Part shown: positions 8,912-18,215 of the stretch, one piece after another | How the letters are laid out: every line of letters starts with the position of its first letter | Numbering within the stretch: the first letter of the stretch is position 1 | Origin: Pseudobutyrivibrio sp. UBA3626 | GTDB taxonomy: Bacteria; Bacillota; Clostridia; Lachnospirales; Lachnospiraceae | Direction of reading: 5' to 3' | DNA: 64,000 bases | NCBI GenBank assembly: GCA_002373675.1 | Contig: DFLF01000013.1 | Location: 166,497 to 230,496 of the forward strand | Position numbers and translations under genes: made by a program | The notes under the pieces: generated by a model | Told to the model about the DNA's origin: nothing | The model's database searches: none | The model's input: only the letters and a program-made list of their open reading frames with translations

Positions 8912-10255
8912 ATGAGAATATCAGTAATTGGAACAGGATACGTTGGATTAGTTACAGGAACGTGTCTTTCTGACTATGGAAATGATGTATATTGTGTAGA
9001 TGTTGATAAAGAAAAGGTAGATAACCTAAAAAAAGGAAAGATACCTATTTTTGAACCAGGATTAGAAGGACTTATTATCGAAAACTACGAGGCAGGAAGA
9101 TTAGATTTTACGACTGATATTAAGGAGGCGTTATATAAGTCTGATATTTGTTTCATTGCAGTTGGAACACCAATGGGAGAGGACGGTAGCGCTGATTTAC
9201 AATACGTAACAGCAGTAGCTGAAAGTATTGGAAAGAATATGAATCATCATATGTATGTAATTGACAAATCTACTGTTCCAGTTGGAACTGCTCTTGTTGT
9301 TAAGGAGACAATTCAAAAACAACTAGATAAAAGAAAGAGTGATTTAACTTTTGATGTGATATCTAATCCAGAATTTTTGAAGGAAGGAACAGCGGTTGAG
9401 GATTGTTCTAGACCAGATAGAATTGTAATAGGAACAGATAATGACAAAGCGGCAAAAGTAATGAAAGAATTATACATTCCTTTAGTAAAGAATACTGAAG
9501 CTATAATTTTTATGGATATTGCAAGTGCAGAAATGACTAAATATACTGCAAATGCAATGCTTGCAACGAAGATTTCATTTATGAATGAGATGTCAAATAT
9601 TTGTGAAAGAGTTGGAGCGGATATTAATAAGGTTCGTGTGGGAATTGGAAGTGATAAACGAATAGGATATCAATTCATATATGCAAGCTGTGGATACGGA
9701 GGAAGCTGCTTCCCTAAAGATGTTCAAGCATTGATAAAAACTAGTGAAGAGTTTGGCTATAAATCAAGAATATTAAAAGCTGTTGAAGATGTAAATAATG
9801 ATCAAAAGCTTGTTATTCCCCAAAAAGTCGTAAAAAGATTTGGAGAGGATTTGACGGGAAGATCCTTTGGAGTATGGGGGCTTTCATTTAAACCGAAAAC
9901 TGATGATATGAGAGAATCTTCGGCTATAACTATTATAAATGAGTTGACTAAAAGGGGTGCTAAGATAAAAGCTTACGACCCTAAAGCTGAAGAAGAAGCT
10001 AAGACATGTTATTTAAAGGGAAATGACTCTGTTGAATATTGCGATAGCAAATATACGACACTAATCGATTCTGATGCAATGATTCTTGTAACGGAGTGGA
10101 AAGAGTTTAGAGCACCAGATTTTACAGAGATGAAACTAAGATTAAAAACGCCTATTATTTTTGATGGAAGAAATCAATATGACAAGGAACGTCTAAAAGA
10201 GCAAGGATTTGAGTATTATCAAATAGGTGTTGCTGATGATATGACTAATAAATGA
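8912..10255 (+). CDS. ugd: UDP-glucose 6-dehydrogenase
   Basis: 447 residues, normal length for the family. The N-terminal NAD-binding motif is GTGYVGLVTG, the central domain follows, and the catalytic cysteine is Cys266 in GYGGSCFPKD. The C-terminal UDP-binding domain includes the GLSFKPKTDDMRES stretch. It oxidises UDP-glucose to UDP-glucuronate in two NAD-dependent steps. The decarboxylase encoded at 11401 can turn that product into UDP-xylose, so the two genes form a short nucleotide-sugar pathway. A purine-rich Shine-Dalgarno sequence (AGGAGAG) precedes the ATG. Confidence 0.95.
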   Translation: MRISVIGTGYVGLVTGTCLSDYGNDVYCVDVDKEKVDNLKKGKIPIFEPGLEGLIIENYEAGRLDFTTDIKEALYKSDICFIAVGTPMGEDGSADLQYVTAVAESIGKNMNHHMYVIDKSTVPVGTALVVKETIQKQLDKRKSDLTFDVISNPEFLKEGTAVEDCSRPDRIVIGTDNDKAAKVMKELYIPLVKNTEAIIFMDIASAEMTKYTANAMLATKISFMNEMSNICERVGADINKVRVGIGSDKRIGYQFIYASCGYGGSCFPKDVQALIKTSEEFGYKSRILKAVEDVNNDQKLVIPQKVVKRFGEDLTGRSFGVWGLSFKPKTDDMRESSAITIINELTKRGAKIKAYDPKAEEEAKTCYLKGNDSVEYCDSKYTTLIDSDAMILVTEWKEFRAPDFTEMKLRLKTPIIFDGRNQYDKERLKEQGFEYYQIGVADDMTNK

Positions 10256-10275
10256 TTTTTTAATAGAGGATAAGG

Positions 10276-11397
10276 GTGGAAAAGAAGAATACTAACTTAC
10301 AATTTCAATTTATGTACGCAATAAGCATGATTATGGTTGTTGCAGGTCATTGCCTTGGCGGCGGTATATTTTTTGAAGAAAGTGTTTTAGTTCAATTTGC
10401 CACAACATATTTTGTATTTTCATCTGGGTTTTTTTATAAAAAAGAGGATGAAGACAATGTTTTAAAAGCTATTATAAAAAAAACAAAGAAATTGGTTGTA
10501 CCATTATACATATGGACAATCCTTTATGGACTATTTGTAAATTATTTATGTGTTTACGGATTTACGATTAATAGTCAATTCACGGATGGAAGGTTTACAC
10601 TTTATAATATAATACTTGGACCAATTCTAACAGGACACGAATTTGCACTTAATTGTCCAAGCTGGTTTGTTATGCCACTTTATACGACATTTATAGTGAA
10701 TTTGCTTTTGTCAAAGCTTCTTTCAAAAGTAAAATGGAATGTAATAGTTTTAGAAGTGTTATATTTATTCTTCGCGATATTTATGCTGTGGGTTAAATGG
10801 GATTCGGTATGGTGTTTACCAATACAAAGGATGGCTATTTTTCTCTCGGTATATGGAATGGCCAGGGTATACAAAGAGTACATATATGGTAAAATAGAAA
10901 ATACTGTATATGTTTATATCGCATTGTTAGTTTTGCAGGCATTATTGTTGTGTATTAATGGTGGACATATGGCAATAGCTTTTGTTTCATCGGGTATTTA
11001 TGAAAGACCATATGTTTCTTTTATACAAATGTTTATTGCTATATTTTTTGTTGTTGTTTTATCAAAAGATGTGCAGCAAATAATGAAAAACTCAAGGATA
11101 CTAAAGTTAATAAGTAAACATACATATGGAATAATGATGCATCAGTTACTTGCCTTTTTTTGCTTCAATACATTACTATTTTTTTTGAGTAAAAATAATT
11201 TGTTTGAAGGATTTGATGTCAATGCGTTTAAGTCAAATGTATATTATCAATTTACATTTAATGGTAATAGATTTATGCTGATGGTATACTTGTTATTAGG
11301 GATTTTTATTCCAATTATTATAGATTTAGTGATATATAATATTAACAAAATGGTAAAAAAATCCCTTTATTTCAAAATAATAAAATTCGGAGGATGA
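10276..11397 (+). CDS. Acyltransferase-3 family membrane protein (1 of 3)
   Basis: 373 residues with about ten membrane helices. The start is GTG 10276 with GAGGA at 10266-10270. The N-terminal region holds the family pattern (MIMVVAGHCLGG then FVFSSGFFYKK), in which the early histidine is thought to be catalytic. Members O-acylate exported polysaccharides and lipids. Its position between the two UDP-glucuronate pathway genes suggests a glycan target. It is the first of three such genes in this locus, in addition to the MBOAT cassette. Confidence 0.8.
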   Translation: MEKKNTNLQFQFMYAISMIMVVAGHCLGGGIFFEESVLVQFATTYFVFSSGFFYKKEDEDNVLKAIIKKTKKLVVPLYIWTILYGLFVNYLCVYGFTINSQFTDGRFTLYNIILGPILTGHEFALNCPSWFVMPLYTTFIVNLLLSKLLSKVKWNVIVLEVLYLFFAIFMLWVKWDSVWCLPIQRMAIFLSVYGMARVYKEYIYGKIENTVYVYIALLVLQALLLCINGGHMAIAFVSSGIYERPYVSFIQMFIAIFFVVVLSKDVQQIMKNSRILKLISKHTYGIMMHQLLAFFCFNTLLFFLSKNNLFEGFDVNAFKSNVYYQFTFNGNRFMLMVYLLLGIFIPIIIDLVIYNINKMVKKSLYFKIIKFGG

Positions 11398-11400
11398 AAG

Positions 11401-12339
11401 GTGAATAGAATACTTGTAACAGGAGGCGCAGGTTTTGTAGGAGCGAACTTGTGTAAAAGATTATTGGAGGATGAAAATAATTATATCATCTGTGTAGATA
11501 ACTTTTATACTGGGAGAAAATCTAATATTGAAGGGTTGATGAAGTCTGATAGATTCGAATTTATTGAGCACAATATCATTGAACCACTAGATATAGATTG
11601 TAATGAAATATATAATTTGGCATGTCCAGCAAGTCCACCACATTATCAAAAATCACCTACATATACGACGAAAACGTGTGTATATGGTGTTATAAATATG
11701 CTTGATTTAGCAACAAAAAATGACGCAAAAATAATGCAATTTTCAACAAGTGAAGTGTATGGAGATCCTTTTGTTCACCCACAGGAAGAGTCATATAGAG
11801 GAAATGTTAATCCAATAGGAATACGTTCTTGTTATGATGAAGGAAAAAGAGTAGGAGAAACGCTATGTTTTGACTATAATAGAGAATTTGGAACAAAGAT
11901 TAAAGTTATTAGGATATTTAATACTTATGGACCATTAATGGATCCAAAGGATGGAAGAGTTGTTTCGAATGTGGTATTACAGGCTTTAAAAAATGATGAT
12001 ATAACTATTTATGGAGATGGAACGCAGACAAGAAGTTTTTGTTATGTTGATGATTTAGTAGAAGGAATAATCCGTATGATGTCAAGCCGTGATGATTTTT
12101 TAGGGCCAGTTAATTTGGGTAATCCTGGAGAATTTACAATAAAAGAACTGGTGGATATTGTTGTTGATATTACGGGTTCAAAGTCGAAAATTGTTTATAT
12201 GCCTTTGCCAAGTGATGATCCACTTCAAAGGAAGCCAGATATTTCTTTGGCAAAAAAAGAACTTAACGGATGGGAACCAAAGGTGCCACTGTCGGAAGGA
12301 ATTAAGTTAGCAATAGATTATTTCAAAGAGTTTGTATAA
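11401..12339 (+). CDS. UDP-glucuronate decarboxylase (UDP-xylose synthase type)
   Basis: 312 residues, extended SDR. The start is GTG 11401, with GGAGG a few bases upstream. The Rossmann motif is GGAGFVG (residues 8-14), the catalytic pair is Tyr145 and Lys149, and the family-typical blocks NLACPASPPHYQ and STSEVYGDP are present. The enzyme decarboxylates UDP-glucuronate to UDP-xylose through a 4-keto intermediate. UDP-glucuronate would come from the dehydrogenase at 8912. UDP-glucose 4-epimerase is less likely because of the ASPPHY block. Confidence 0.9.
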   Translation: MNRILVTGGAGFVGANLCKRLLEDENNYIICVDNFYTGRKSNIEGLMKSDRFEFIEHNIIEPLDIDCNEIYNLACPASPPHYQKSPTYTTKTCVYGVINMLDLATKNDAKIMQFSTSEVYGDPFVHPQEESYRGNVNPIGIRSCYDEGKRVGETLCFDYNREFGTKIKVIRIFNTYGPLMDPKDGRVVSNVVLQALKNDDITIYGDGTQTRSFCYVDDLVEGIIRMMSSRDDFLGPVNLGNPGEFTIKELVDIVVDITGSKSKIVYMPLPSDDPLQRKPDISLAKKELNGWEPKVPLSEGIKLAIDYFKEFV

Positions 12340-12406
12340 TAATAGTTTGTTTAGGGTGTACATATAGTGCATCCTTTCCTTGTTTATAAATGTGAAAGGG
12401 AAAAGA

Positions 12407-13876
12407 ATGGAACAAAAAAATCACAGAAGATTGTTTATTATTGAATATATCATAATTGTTGTTGCAGTTGGCATATTAGGGTTGGGATATGAGATATGGT
12501 TTGATGAGTCATTCTCTATATTAATAACGAGAAATAGTATTAGTGATATTATTTCTTTTACAGCGTCAGATGTTCACCCTCCTTTATACTATTTGTTTTT
12601 GAAATTATTTATATCTATTTTTGGAAACTATATGCCTATATATCACCTTGTATCAATAATCCCGTTTTTATTGATGATTCTTATTGTGGGTATTTTTTCT
12701 TATAAGGAAATTAGTTATAAGGCTGGACTATTATCTATGGTTGTTTTATGTGCTGCACCACATATGCTTACATACGCCATAGAGATAAGAATGTATTCGC
12801 TTTGTCAATTATTAGTGGTGTGCAGTGTTATTCTTGCTTACAAAATAGGAAAGTCCACTGACAAAGAAAAATGGACTCTTTGGATTGGATTTTCTATTAT
12901 AAATGTTATGGCTGCATATACACATTATTTTGCGGGTGCAGCTGTTGCCATTGTGTCTGTTTGTCTTTTTGTATGTATTCTTATAAGCAAAATAGAAAAA
13001 AAGAGAAAAATTATTCGATGGGTTATTGCTAATGCTATAACAGTTATTTTGTATATACCATGGCTTGTTGTTTTTTATAAACAGTTTGAAAGTGTGAAGA
13101 GTGATTATTGGATAACTAGTTTTACGGCAAGAGACGTTGGAAAGATTGCTGAATTTTTATTTGGAAAATTTGACGAGACAAGCACAATATTTGTGGGAGC
13201 GGCGGTATGTATTGCCATTGTTCTTTTTGTAATCAGATGGAAAAAGAACAGTAAATTGTCAATTATACTATTATGTTTGACAGTATTTTTGGGATTTATT
13301 GCCCTTGGTGTTTTACTTTCAATAATAATAACTCCTGTATTTGTTCAGCGTTATATAGCAATTGTATTACCGTGTTTCTGGATGGCTATTACATATATTT
13401 TTGTAGGAGAAAAAAACCAGAAATTGTATTACACAATGTGTGTACTTTCCTTACTTTTGCTTGTAAAGACATATTGTTCAGAATATCAGTGGAGAGTATA
13501 TGATAATAAAACCACATTATTTGATACTATAAAAAAAGAAGCACAAGAAGAAGATGTGATATATAACGATAATCCATTTTCTATGGCTATATTGAGTTGT
13601 TATTTGCCAAATCAAAAAGTGCTGGTTAGTCAAGAAGGTTTATCTACTGAGAAATTTACACGTTGGGATGAGATGTCGCAAAATATTACAATAAGTGACG
13701 AAATCAATCCTTTAGAACAAGGGGATGTATGGGTTTGCCTGTACTATGAAGATGACTCTGCATTAAAAGCGTTGGCTGCAAAAGGATATGATATAGAATA
13801 TGTGGGAGAAAAAGAATTACCCGGCGATAAAGTCGTAAAGAAGTACAAGGTTTATAAATGCTCACTTAAGAAATGA
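12407..13876 (+). CDS. GT39-like (ArnT/PMT-type) integral membrane glycosyltransferase
   Basis: About 489 residues with 10-12 membrane helices. I chose ATG 12407, preceded by AAAGGG (12395-12400), over an upstream TTG at 12380. After the first helix comes WFDESFS, and further on SDVHPPLYYLF; a DE pair and an HPPL motif are typical of lipid-sugar-dependent GT39-like enzymes. The C-terminal ~130 residues are soluble and probably outside the membrane. It would transfer a sugar from an undecaprenyl-phosphate donor, possibly made by the GT2-GtrA protein at 6356. CCTTTC (12373-12378) could pair with GAAAGG at the ribosome-binding site (12394-12399) and weaken initiation; this is a by-eye suggestion. 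Confidence 0.75.
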   Translation: MEQKNHRRLFIIEYIIIVVAVGILGLGYEIWFDESFSILITRNSISDIISFTASDVHPPLYYLFLKLFISIFGNYMPIYHLVSIIPFLLMILIVGIFSYKEISYKAGLLSMVVLCAAPHMLTYAIEIRMYSLCQLLVVCSVILAYKIGKSTDKEKWTLWIGFSIINVMAAYTHYFAGAAVAIVSVCLFVCILISKIEKKRKIIRWVIANAITVILYIPWLVVFYKQFESVKSDYWITSFTARDVGKIAEFLFGKFDETSTIFVGAAVCIAIVLFVIRWKKNSKLSIILLCLTVFLGFIALGVLLSIIITPVFVQRYIAIVLPCFWMAITYIFVGEKNQKLYYTMCVLSLLLLVKTYCSEYQWRVYDNKTTLFDTIKKEAQEEDVIYNDNPFSMAILSCYLPNQKVLVSQEGLSTEKFTRWDEMSQNITISDEINPLEQGDVWVCLYYEDDSALKALAAKGYDIEYVGEKELPGDKVVKKYKVYKCSLKK

Positions 13877-13901
13877 TGGAATAAGATTTGGTAGAGAATT
13901 A

Positions 13902-14870
13902 ATGAAAAATAGAAATTTGACAGTTGATTGTGCCAAAGGGTTTACAATTATTCTAATGCTATTAGATCATATTGAAGCTGTAGGGTATACAATTACATCT
14001 TTTCACATGCCTTTGTTTTTTATTCTAAGTGGATATTTTTTTAAAGAAGAAGCCATTTGGGTGGTAATAAAAAAGAAGGCGAAAGGTCTTTTGGTGCCAT
14101 ATGTTGAGATATCTTTTGTCACATGTCTTTTTGAAGTATTACATAAAAAATACTATCTTGGTATTGATAATGAGGAAATAATAATCGGCGTTAAAGATAG
14201 GGTTCTTCATTTTCTTATGGGAAATGATTTTTCGTTAGCATGGTTTTTGTTGGCGTTGTTTGGTGGATCTGTAATATATGCTGTTATTTGGAGGATTTCT
14301 TCGAACAAAAAACTCATATATATATTGTTGGTCTTGTCTGTTTCTGTTGCTGGATATTTATTGGGCAACGAGTTTGAACAGAAAGTATATCAATGTGACT
14401 TGATGCTTTTTTGCGTATTATTTATTGCCACAGGTCATATGTTCAAAAAATACAGTGAACAGATTAATAAAATTCCAAGTTACGTAATATTGCTAGTATC
14501 TTTAGTTGTATGGATTTTGGGAATTGAAATGCATGGATTAACTATGGCATTAAGGATATACAATATGTATCCTTTGTGTGTTTTTGCCGCAATTGCAGGG
14601 ACATACTGTGTTGTTAAACTTTCATCATATATGAAATGTATACCATACTATGGAAAATATTTAATATGGTTGGGTGCTAATACGTTGCCATTTATGTGTT
14701 TGGGGAATATTACAAAAAATGTTTTGGATTGGAATAGCATTACAAATATAAATAATCGATACATTTCTTTGATTATTCAGTTGTTGGTTTTTTCTATAAT
14801 AGTTTTATGCCAAAAAGCTATTAAAAAGCTATTTATGTACATCAAAGATAAAGGAAAAAGCGAAAAATGA
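13902..14870 (+). CDS. Acyltransferase-3 family membrane protein (2 of 3)
   Basis: 322 residues with about ten predicted helices. The N-terminal block MLLDHIEAVG followed by FHMPLFFILSGYFF is the standard family signature (histidine after an aspartate, then a membrane SGYFF loop). Members transfer acetyl or related groups to exported sugars. Its ATG is 26 bp after the GT39-like gene, and its end overlaps the next acyltransferase by 4 bp (ATGA), which implies coupled translation of two similar enzymes with different targets. Confidence 0.8.
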   Translation: MKNRNLTVDCAKGFTIILMLLDHIEAVGYTITSFHMPLFFILSGYFFKEEAIWVVIKKKAKGLLVPYVEISFVTCLFEVLHKKYYLGIDNEEIIIGVKDRVLHFLMGNDFSLAWFLLALFGGSVIYAVIWRISSNKKLIYILLVLSVSVAGYLLGNEFEQKVYQCDLMLFCVLFIATGHMFKKYSEQINKIPSYVILLVSLVVWILGIEMHGLTMALRIYNMYPLCVFAAIAGTYCVVKLSSYMKCIPYYGKYLIWLGANTLPFMCLGNITKNVLDWNSITNINNRYISLIIQLLVFSIIVLCQKAIKKLFMYIKDKGKSEK

Positions 14871-15886
14871 AGGAAAAGAAAATAGAATTTAAGTATCTTG
14901 ATTATCAAAGTACTAGAATACAGATTATAAGAGGGATATGCATTTTTGGTGTTGTTTTAATTCATTGTACGGTTTTGAATCAGTATGATTTATTTATTCA
15001 GCCATTTGCTTTTTTTTGTGTATGGATTTTTTTGTTTTTGTCGGGAATATTAACTTCACCTTTTTCTGAATCATGGGGAAAGCTTATATATAAACGCATA
15101 ATGAAAGTAATAATACCGTTTTTTGTTTGGTCATTGATTTATGAACTGTTTAATGGTATAGATAAATCAACAATTATTAGGATTTTAACGGGGCAAAGTT
15201 GTAGTATATATTATTATATTCTTGTATATATTCAAATTGTTCTACTGACGCCATTAATTGCAAAATTAGTTAAAAGTAGGGTGTATTGGATAGGTTATCT
15301 TATTTCTTTTGTTGCAATTATTGCTGAGTATTATTTGGCTTTGAATAATAATTATCCAACGTATCCATTCAATCTAAATAATTGTTTTGTTTGGCTTACA
15401 ATTTTCTTTTTTGGGATGAGATGTAGATGTAGACAAGAAACGGAAACAATAAAAGAGAAAAGTAAAAAGCAAATAAATACTTATTTAGTGTTAGGAATAG
15501 TTTTGTACCATATATTAATTTTGTTAATGATAGGCGAAGCATTTATTTGGCGTGAAATGGGCCAAATAGTTTTAGGAAATTGTATAGTAAAACTATCTAC
15601 GTTTATGGGTTCAATGGTACTTGCAAATGTGATTTTTTGTTATATTAATTATATTCCAAAATCCGCTAATACTAACGAATTATCAAAACTATTTGTTGAA
15701 GTTGGTAATGCTTCATTTGGAATATATTTGATACATCAACTAATAATAGGGTTTATTAATAAATTACAAATATGGCAGGATGTTAATTTGGTTATAAAGA
15801 CATTGATTATTCTTGCAATAAGTTATTGTATTGTCAAAGTACTTCATTTGGTCATGGGAAAATTTGGGAAAATTTTAGGCGTATAA
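14867..15886 (+). CDS. Acyltransferase-3 family membrane protein (3 of 3)
   Basis: 339 residues and about ten helices. The N-terminal pattern IRGICIFGVVLIHC followed by FLFLSGIL is typical of the WecH/OafA-like acyltransferase family. It begins inside the stop of the preceding acyltransferase (4-bp overlap) and ends 25 bp before the ManC-ManA fusion. The substrate is unknown. With three of these enzymes plus the MBOAT cassette, the polymer could carry several distinct acyl groups. Confidence 0.8.
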   Translation: MKEKKIEFKYLDYQSTRIQIIRGICIFGVVLIHCTVLNQYDLFIQPFAFFCVWIFLFLSGILTSPFSESWGKLIYKRIMKVIIPFFVWSLIYELFNGIDKSTIIRILTGQSCSIYYYILVYIQIVLLTPLIAKLVKSRVYWIGYLISFVAIIAEYYLALNNNYPTYPFNLNNCFVWLTIFFFGMRCRCRQETETIKEKSKKQINTYLVLGIVLYHILILLMIGEAFIWREMGQIVLGNCIVKLSTFMGSMVLANVIFCYINYIPKSANTNELSKLFVEVGNASFGIYLIHQLIIGFINKLQIWQDVNLVIKTLIILAISYCIVKVLHLVMGKFGKILGV

Positions 15887-15911
15887 TAGTTGGTTATAGA
15901 AGGGGATTGAG

Positions 15912-18197
15912 ATGAAAGCTATAATTCTAGCTGGAGGTACAGGAGATAGGCTTTGGCCATTATCTCGAAAGAATTATCCAAAGCAATTTATACAATTTAA
16001 TAATGAGAAGTCTTTGTTTCAAGATGCAATTATTAGGAACATGCCTTATTGTGATGAATTTATTATTGTTGCAGGAACAGAGCATGAAGAGATAATAGAG
16101 GGACAGTTAAAGCAATTCCAGTCTATACAATATAAGTTGTGTCTTGAAGAGAAGAGTAAAGGAACAACTATGGCTCTTGTGAAAGCGCTAAATGAAACAA
16201 ACGATAATGAGGAAGTTTTTGTTGTTCCATCAGACCTTCTTATTTATGGTAATTCATATTCTAATCATATTTATGAGGCAAAGAGTATTGCAAAAAAAGG
16301 GCGCATATGTTTGTTTGGTATTATACCTAATAGTAGTAATAATTCATACGGGTATATCCGTCACGAAGATGGTATCGTTAAAAGATTTATAGATAGTCCG
16401 ACTGAAGAAATAGCTAAAACGTTGTTTACTGAGAGCGATGTGTACTGGAATTCTGGAATGCTTATTTCTAAAGCAAAGGTTCTAAAGAATGAGATAGAAA
16501 AGTATTGTGGTGATGTTCTTAGATTAGAAGAAGATCAGTTATACGAATTGAAAAATTTTGATAAAGCAGTTTTATCTAAATCAAGCATTCTTTACGTTGT
16601 AGAATTTAGTTGTTCTTGGAAGGATATATGCGATTTTGGCACATTTAAAGAATCTATAGGAACAAGCCAGGATAATGTGATTACGTCATGGTGTAATAAT
16701 GTGGATGTGTTTAACACGACATCTAATCAGTTGGTTGTTACGAATGGTATAGAAGATGCTTATATAGTTAATACACCGGATGCTGTGTACATAACGGATA
16801 AAGAAAAAGCGGGACGTATAAAAGAAATACTTAAGAAAAATACAAGAAAAGCAAGAGCATACGAGCATAGTTACATTGATAATAGACCATGGGGCATACG
16901 CGAAATTCTTAAGAAGGAGCCAGGATTCCGTGTTAGAAAGATTACAATTTTTCCAGGGTTAAAAATCTCTAATCATATGCACAATAAAAGAAATGAAAAC
17001 TATACGGTGGTGTCCGGTATACTTACTATTGAGTTGGAAGAAAAGGTTCTAGAATTGCAAGAAGGAGAATCTTACAATATTGAACCTAATGTTATGCATT
17101 TGCTTAGAAATGACACAGATGAGGATGTTATTCTGATTGAAGTTGATACAGGTGGCGAGATTGACGAATGGGATATGGTTCATGCTGATGAATTTGGAAC
17201 TATAAATCAAACGCAAAACGAAAAAAGTAAAATGCCACATTTGTATAAACTTAAACCAAGTTATAAGGATTACTTGTGGGGTGGAAGTAGATTAAAAGAT
17301 TTATATAAAAAAGAAACGCCATATGATATTACGGCGGAGTCGTGGGAGCTTTCTGCGCATCCAGATGGACCATCATTAATTGCTAGTGGCCAATATGAAG
17401 GCGAAAACTTTAAGGATTTTATTGATAAAAACAAGCAATATGTATGTGGATGGAAAGCAGACGTATTTGATCGATTTCCGATTCTTATAAAGTTTATTGA
17501 TGCAACTAATCCTTTATCTATACAGATTCACCCAGAGGATGATTATGCATTTATAAATGAGGACGAATTTGGAAAAAATGAAGTATGGTATGTTCTTGAT
17601 TGTGAGAAAGATGCATATCTTTTCTTAGGGCTTAATAGAGATTCTTCCGAAGAAGAAATAAAAGAACGTGTTAGAAATAAAACAATAACTGAAATACTTA
17701 ATAAGGTATATGTGAAGCCGGGAGATGTGCTATTCGTTCCAGCAGGAACTATACATGCTATAGGAAAGGGGATTTTGATTTGCGAGATACAGCAAAACTC
17801 TAATAGTACCTATAGGCTGTACGATTATGATAGAAAGGATAAGAACGGCAATCCAAGAGAGTTGCATATGGAGAAAGCCATGGATGTTGTTGACATCAAA
17901 AAGTTTGAAGTTAACACTGATGGTGAGGGAGAAGTAATTAAGTATGCTCGTTCAAATCAAAGATTGCTATGCCAGTGCAAGTATTTTGAAGTTAAATACT
18001 ATGATATTCCTAAACATGAAATAATCATGATAGACGATTCATCTTTTAAATCAATAATTGTTATTGAAGGTGAGTGTGATATAACATGTGGCGATGAAAT
18101 AGAAAAAGGAAAACCGGGTGATAGCTTTTTTGTGTCAGCTGGAAGAAAAAGAGTACATGTCACTGGAAAATGTAAATTAGTGGTTACGAATATTTAG
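15912..18197 (+). CDS. Three-domain fusion: mannose-1-P guanylyltransferase / type II PMI cupin / class I PMI
   Basis: 761 residues. Residues 1-280 are a GDP-mannose pyrophosphorylase domain (GGTGDRLWPLSR, then PKQF). Residues about 325-420 are the ManC-type cupin beginning RPWG. From residue 441 a complete class I phosphomannose isomerase (ManA) follows, with all four expected zinc ligands visible: Gln538, His540, Glu557 and His615. Ordinary bifunctional ManC/AlgA proteins stop near 470 residues, so this one has a second, unrelated PMI appended. It could convert fructose-6-P to mannose-6-P and mannose-1-P to GDP-mannose; the mutase step between would need another protein, possibly the one at 21305. 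The frame is continuous, so this is not a frameshift join. Confidence 0.9.
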   Translation: MKAIILAGGTGDRLWPLSRKNYPKQFIQFNNEKSLFQDAIIRNMPYCDEFIIVAGTEHEEIIEGQLKQFQSIQYKLCLEEKSKGTTMALVKALNETNDNEEVFVVPSDLLIYGNSYSNHIYEAKSIAKKGRICLFGIIPNSSNNSYGYIRHEDGIVKRFIDSPTEEIAKTLFTESDVYWNSGMLISKAKVLKNEIEKYCGDVLRLEEDQLYELKNFDKAVLSKSSILYVVEFSCSWKDICDFGTFKESIGTSQDNVITSWCNNVDVFNTTSNQLVVTNGIEDAYIVNTPDAVYITDKEKAGRIKEILKKNTRKARAYEHSYIDNRPWGIREILKKEPGFRVRKITIFPGLKISNHMHNKRNENYTVVSGILTIELEEKVLELQEGESYNIEPNVMHLLRNDTDEDVILIEVDTGGEIDEWDMVHADEFGTINQTQNEKSKMPHLYKLKPSYKDYLWGGSRLKDLYKKETPYDITAESWELSAHPDGPSLIASGQYEGENFKDFIDKNKQYVCGWKADVFDRFPILIKFIDATNPLSIQIHPEDDYAFINEDEFGKNEVWYVLDCEKDAYLFLGLNRDSSEEEIKERVRNKTITEILNKVYVKPGDVLFVPAGTIHAIGKGILICEIQQNSNSTYRLYDYDRKDKNGNPRELHMEKAMDVVDIKKFEVNTDGEGEVIKYARSNQRLLCQCKYFEVKYYDIPKHEIIMIDDSSFKSIIVIEGECDITCGDEIEKGKPGDSFFVSAGRKRVHVTGKCKLVVTNI

Positions 18198-18215
18198 AAA
18201 GGAACTAGTATATCA

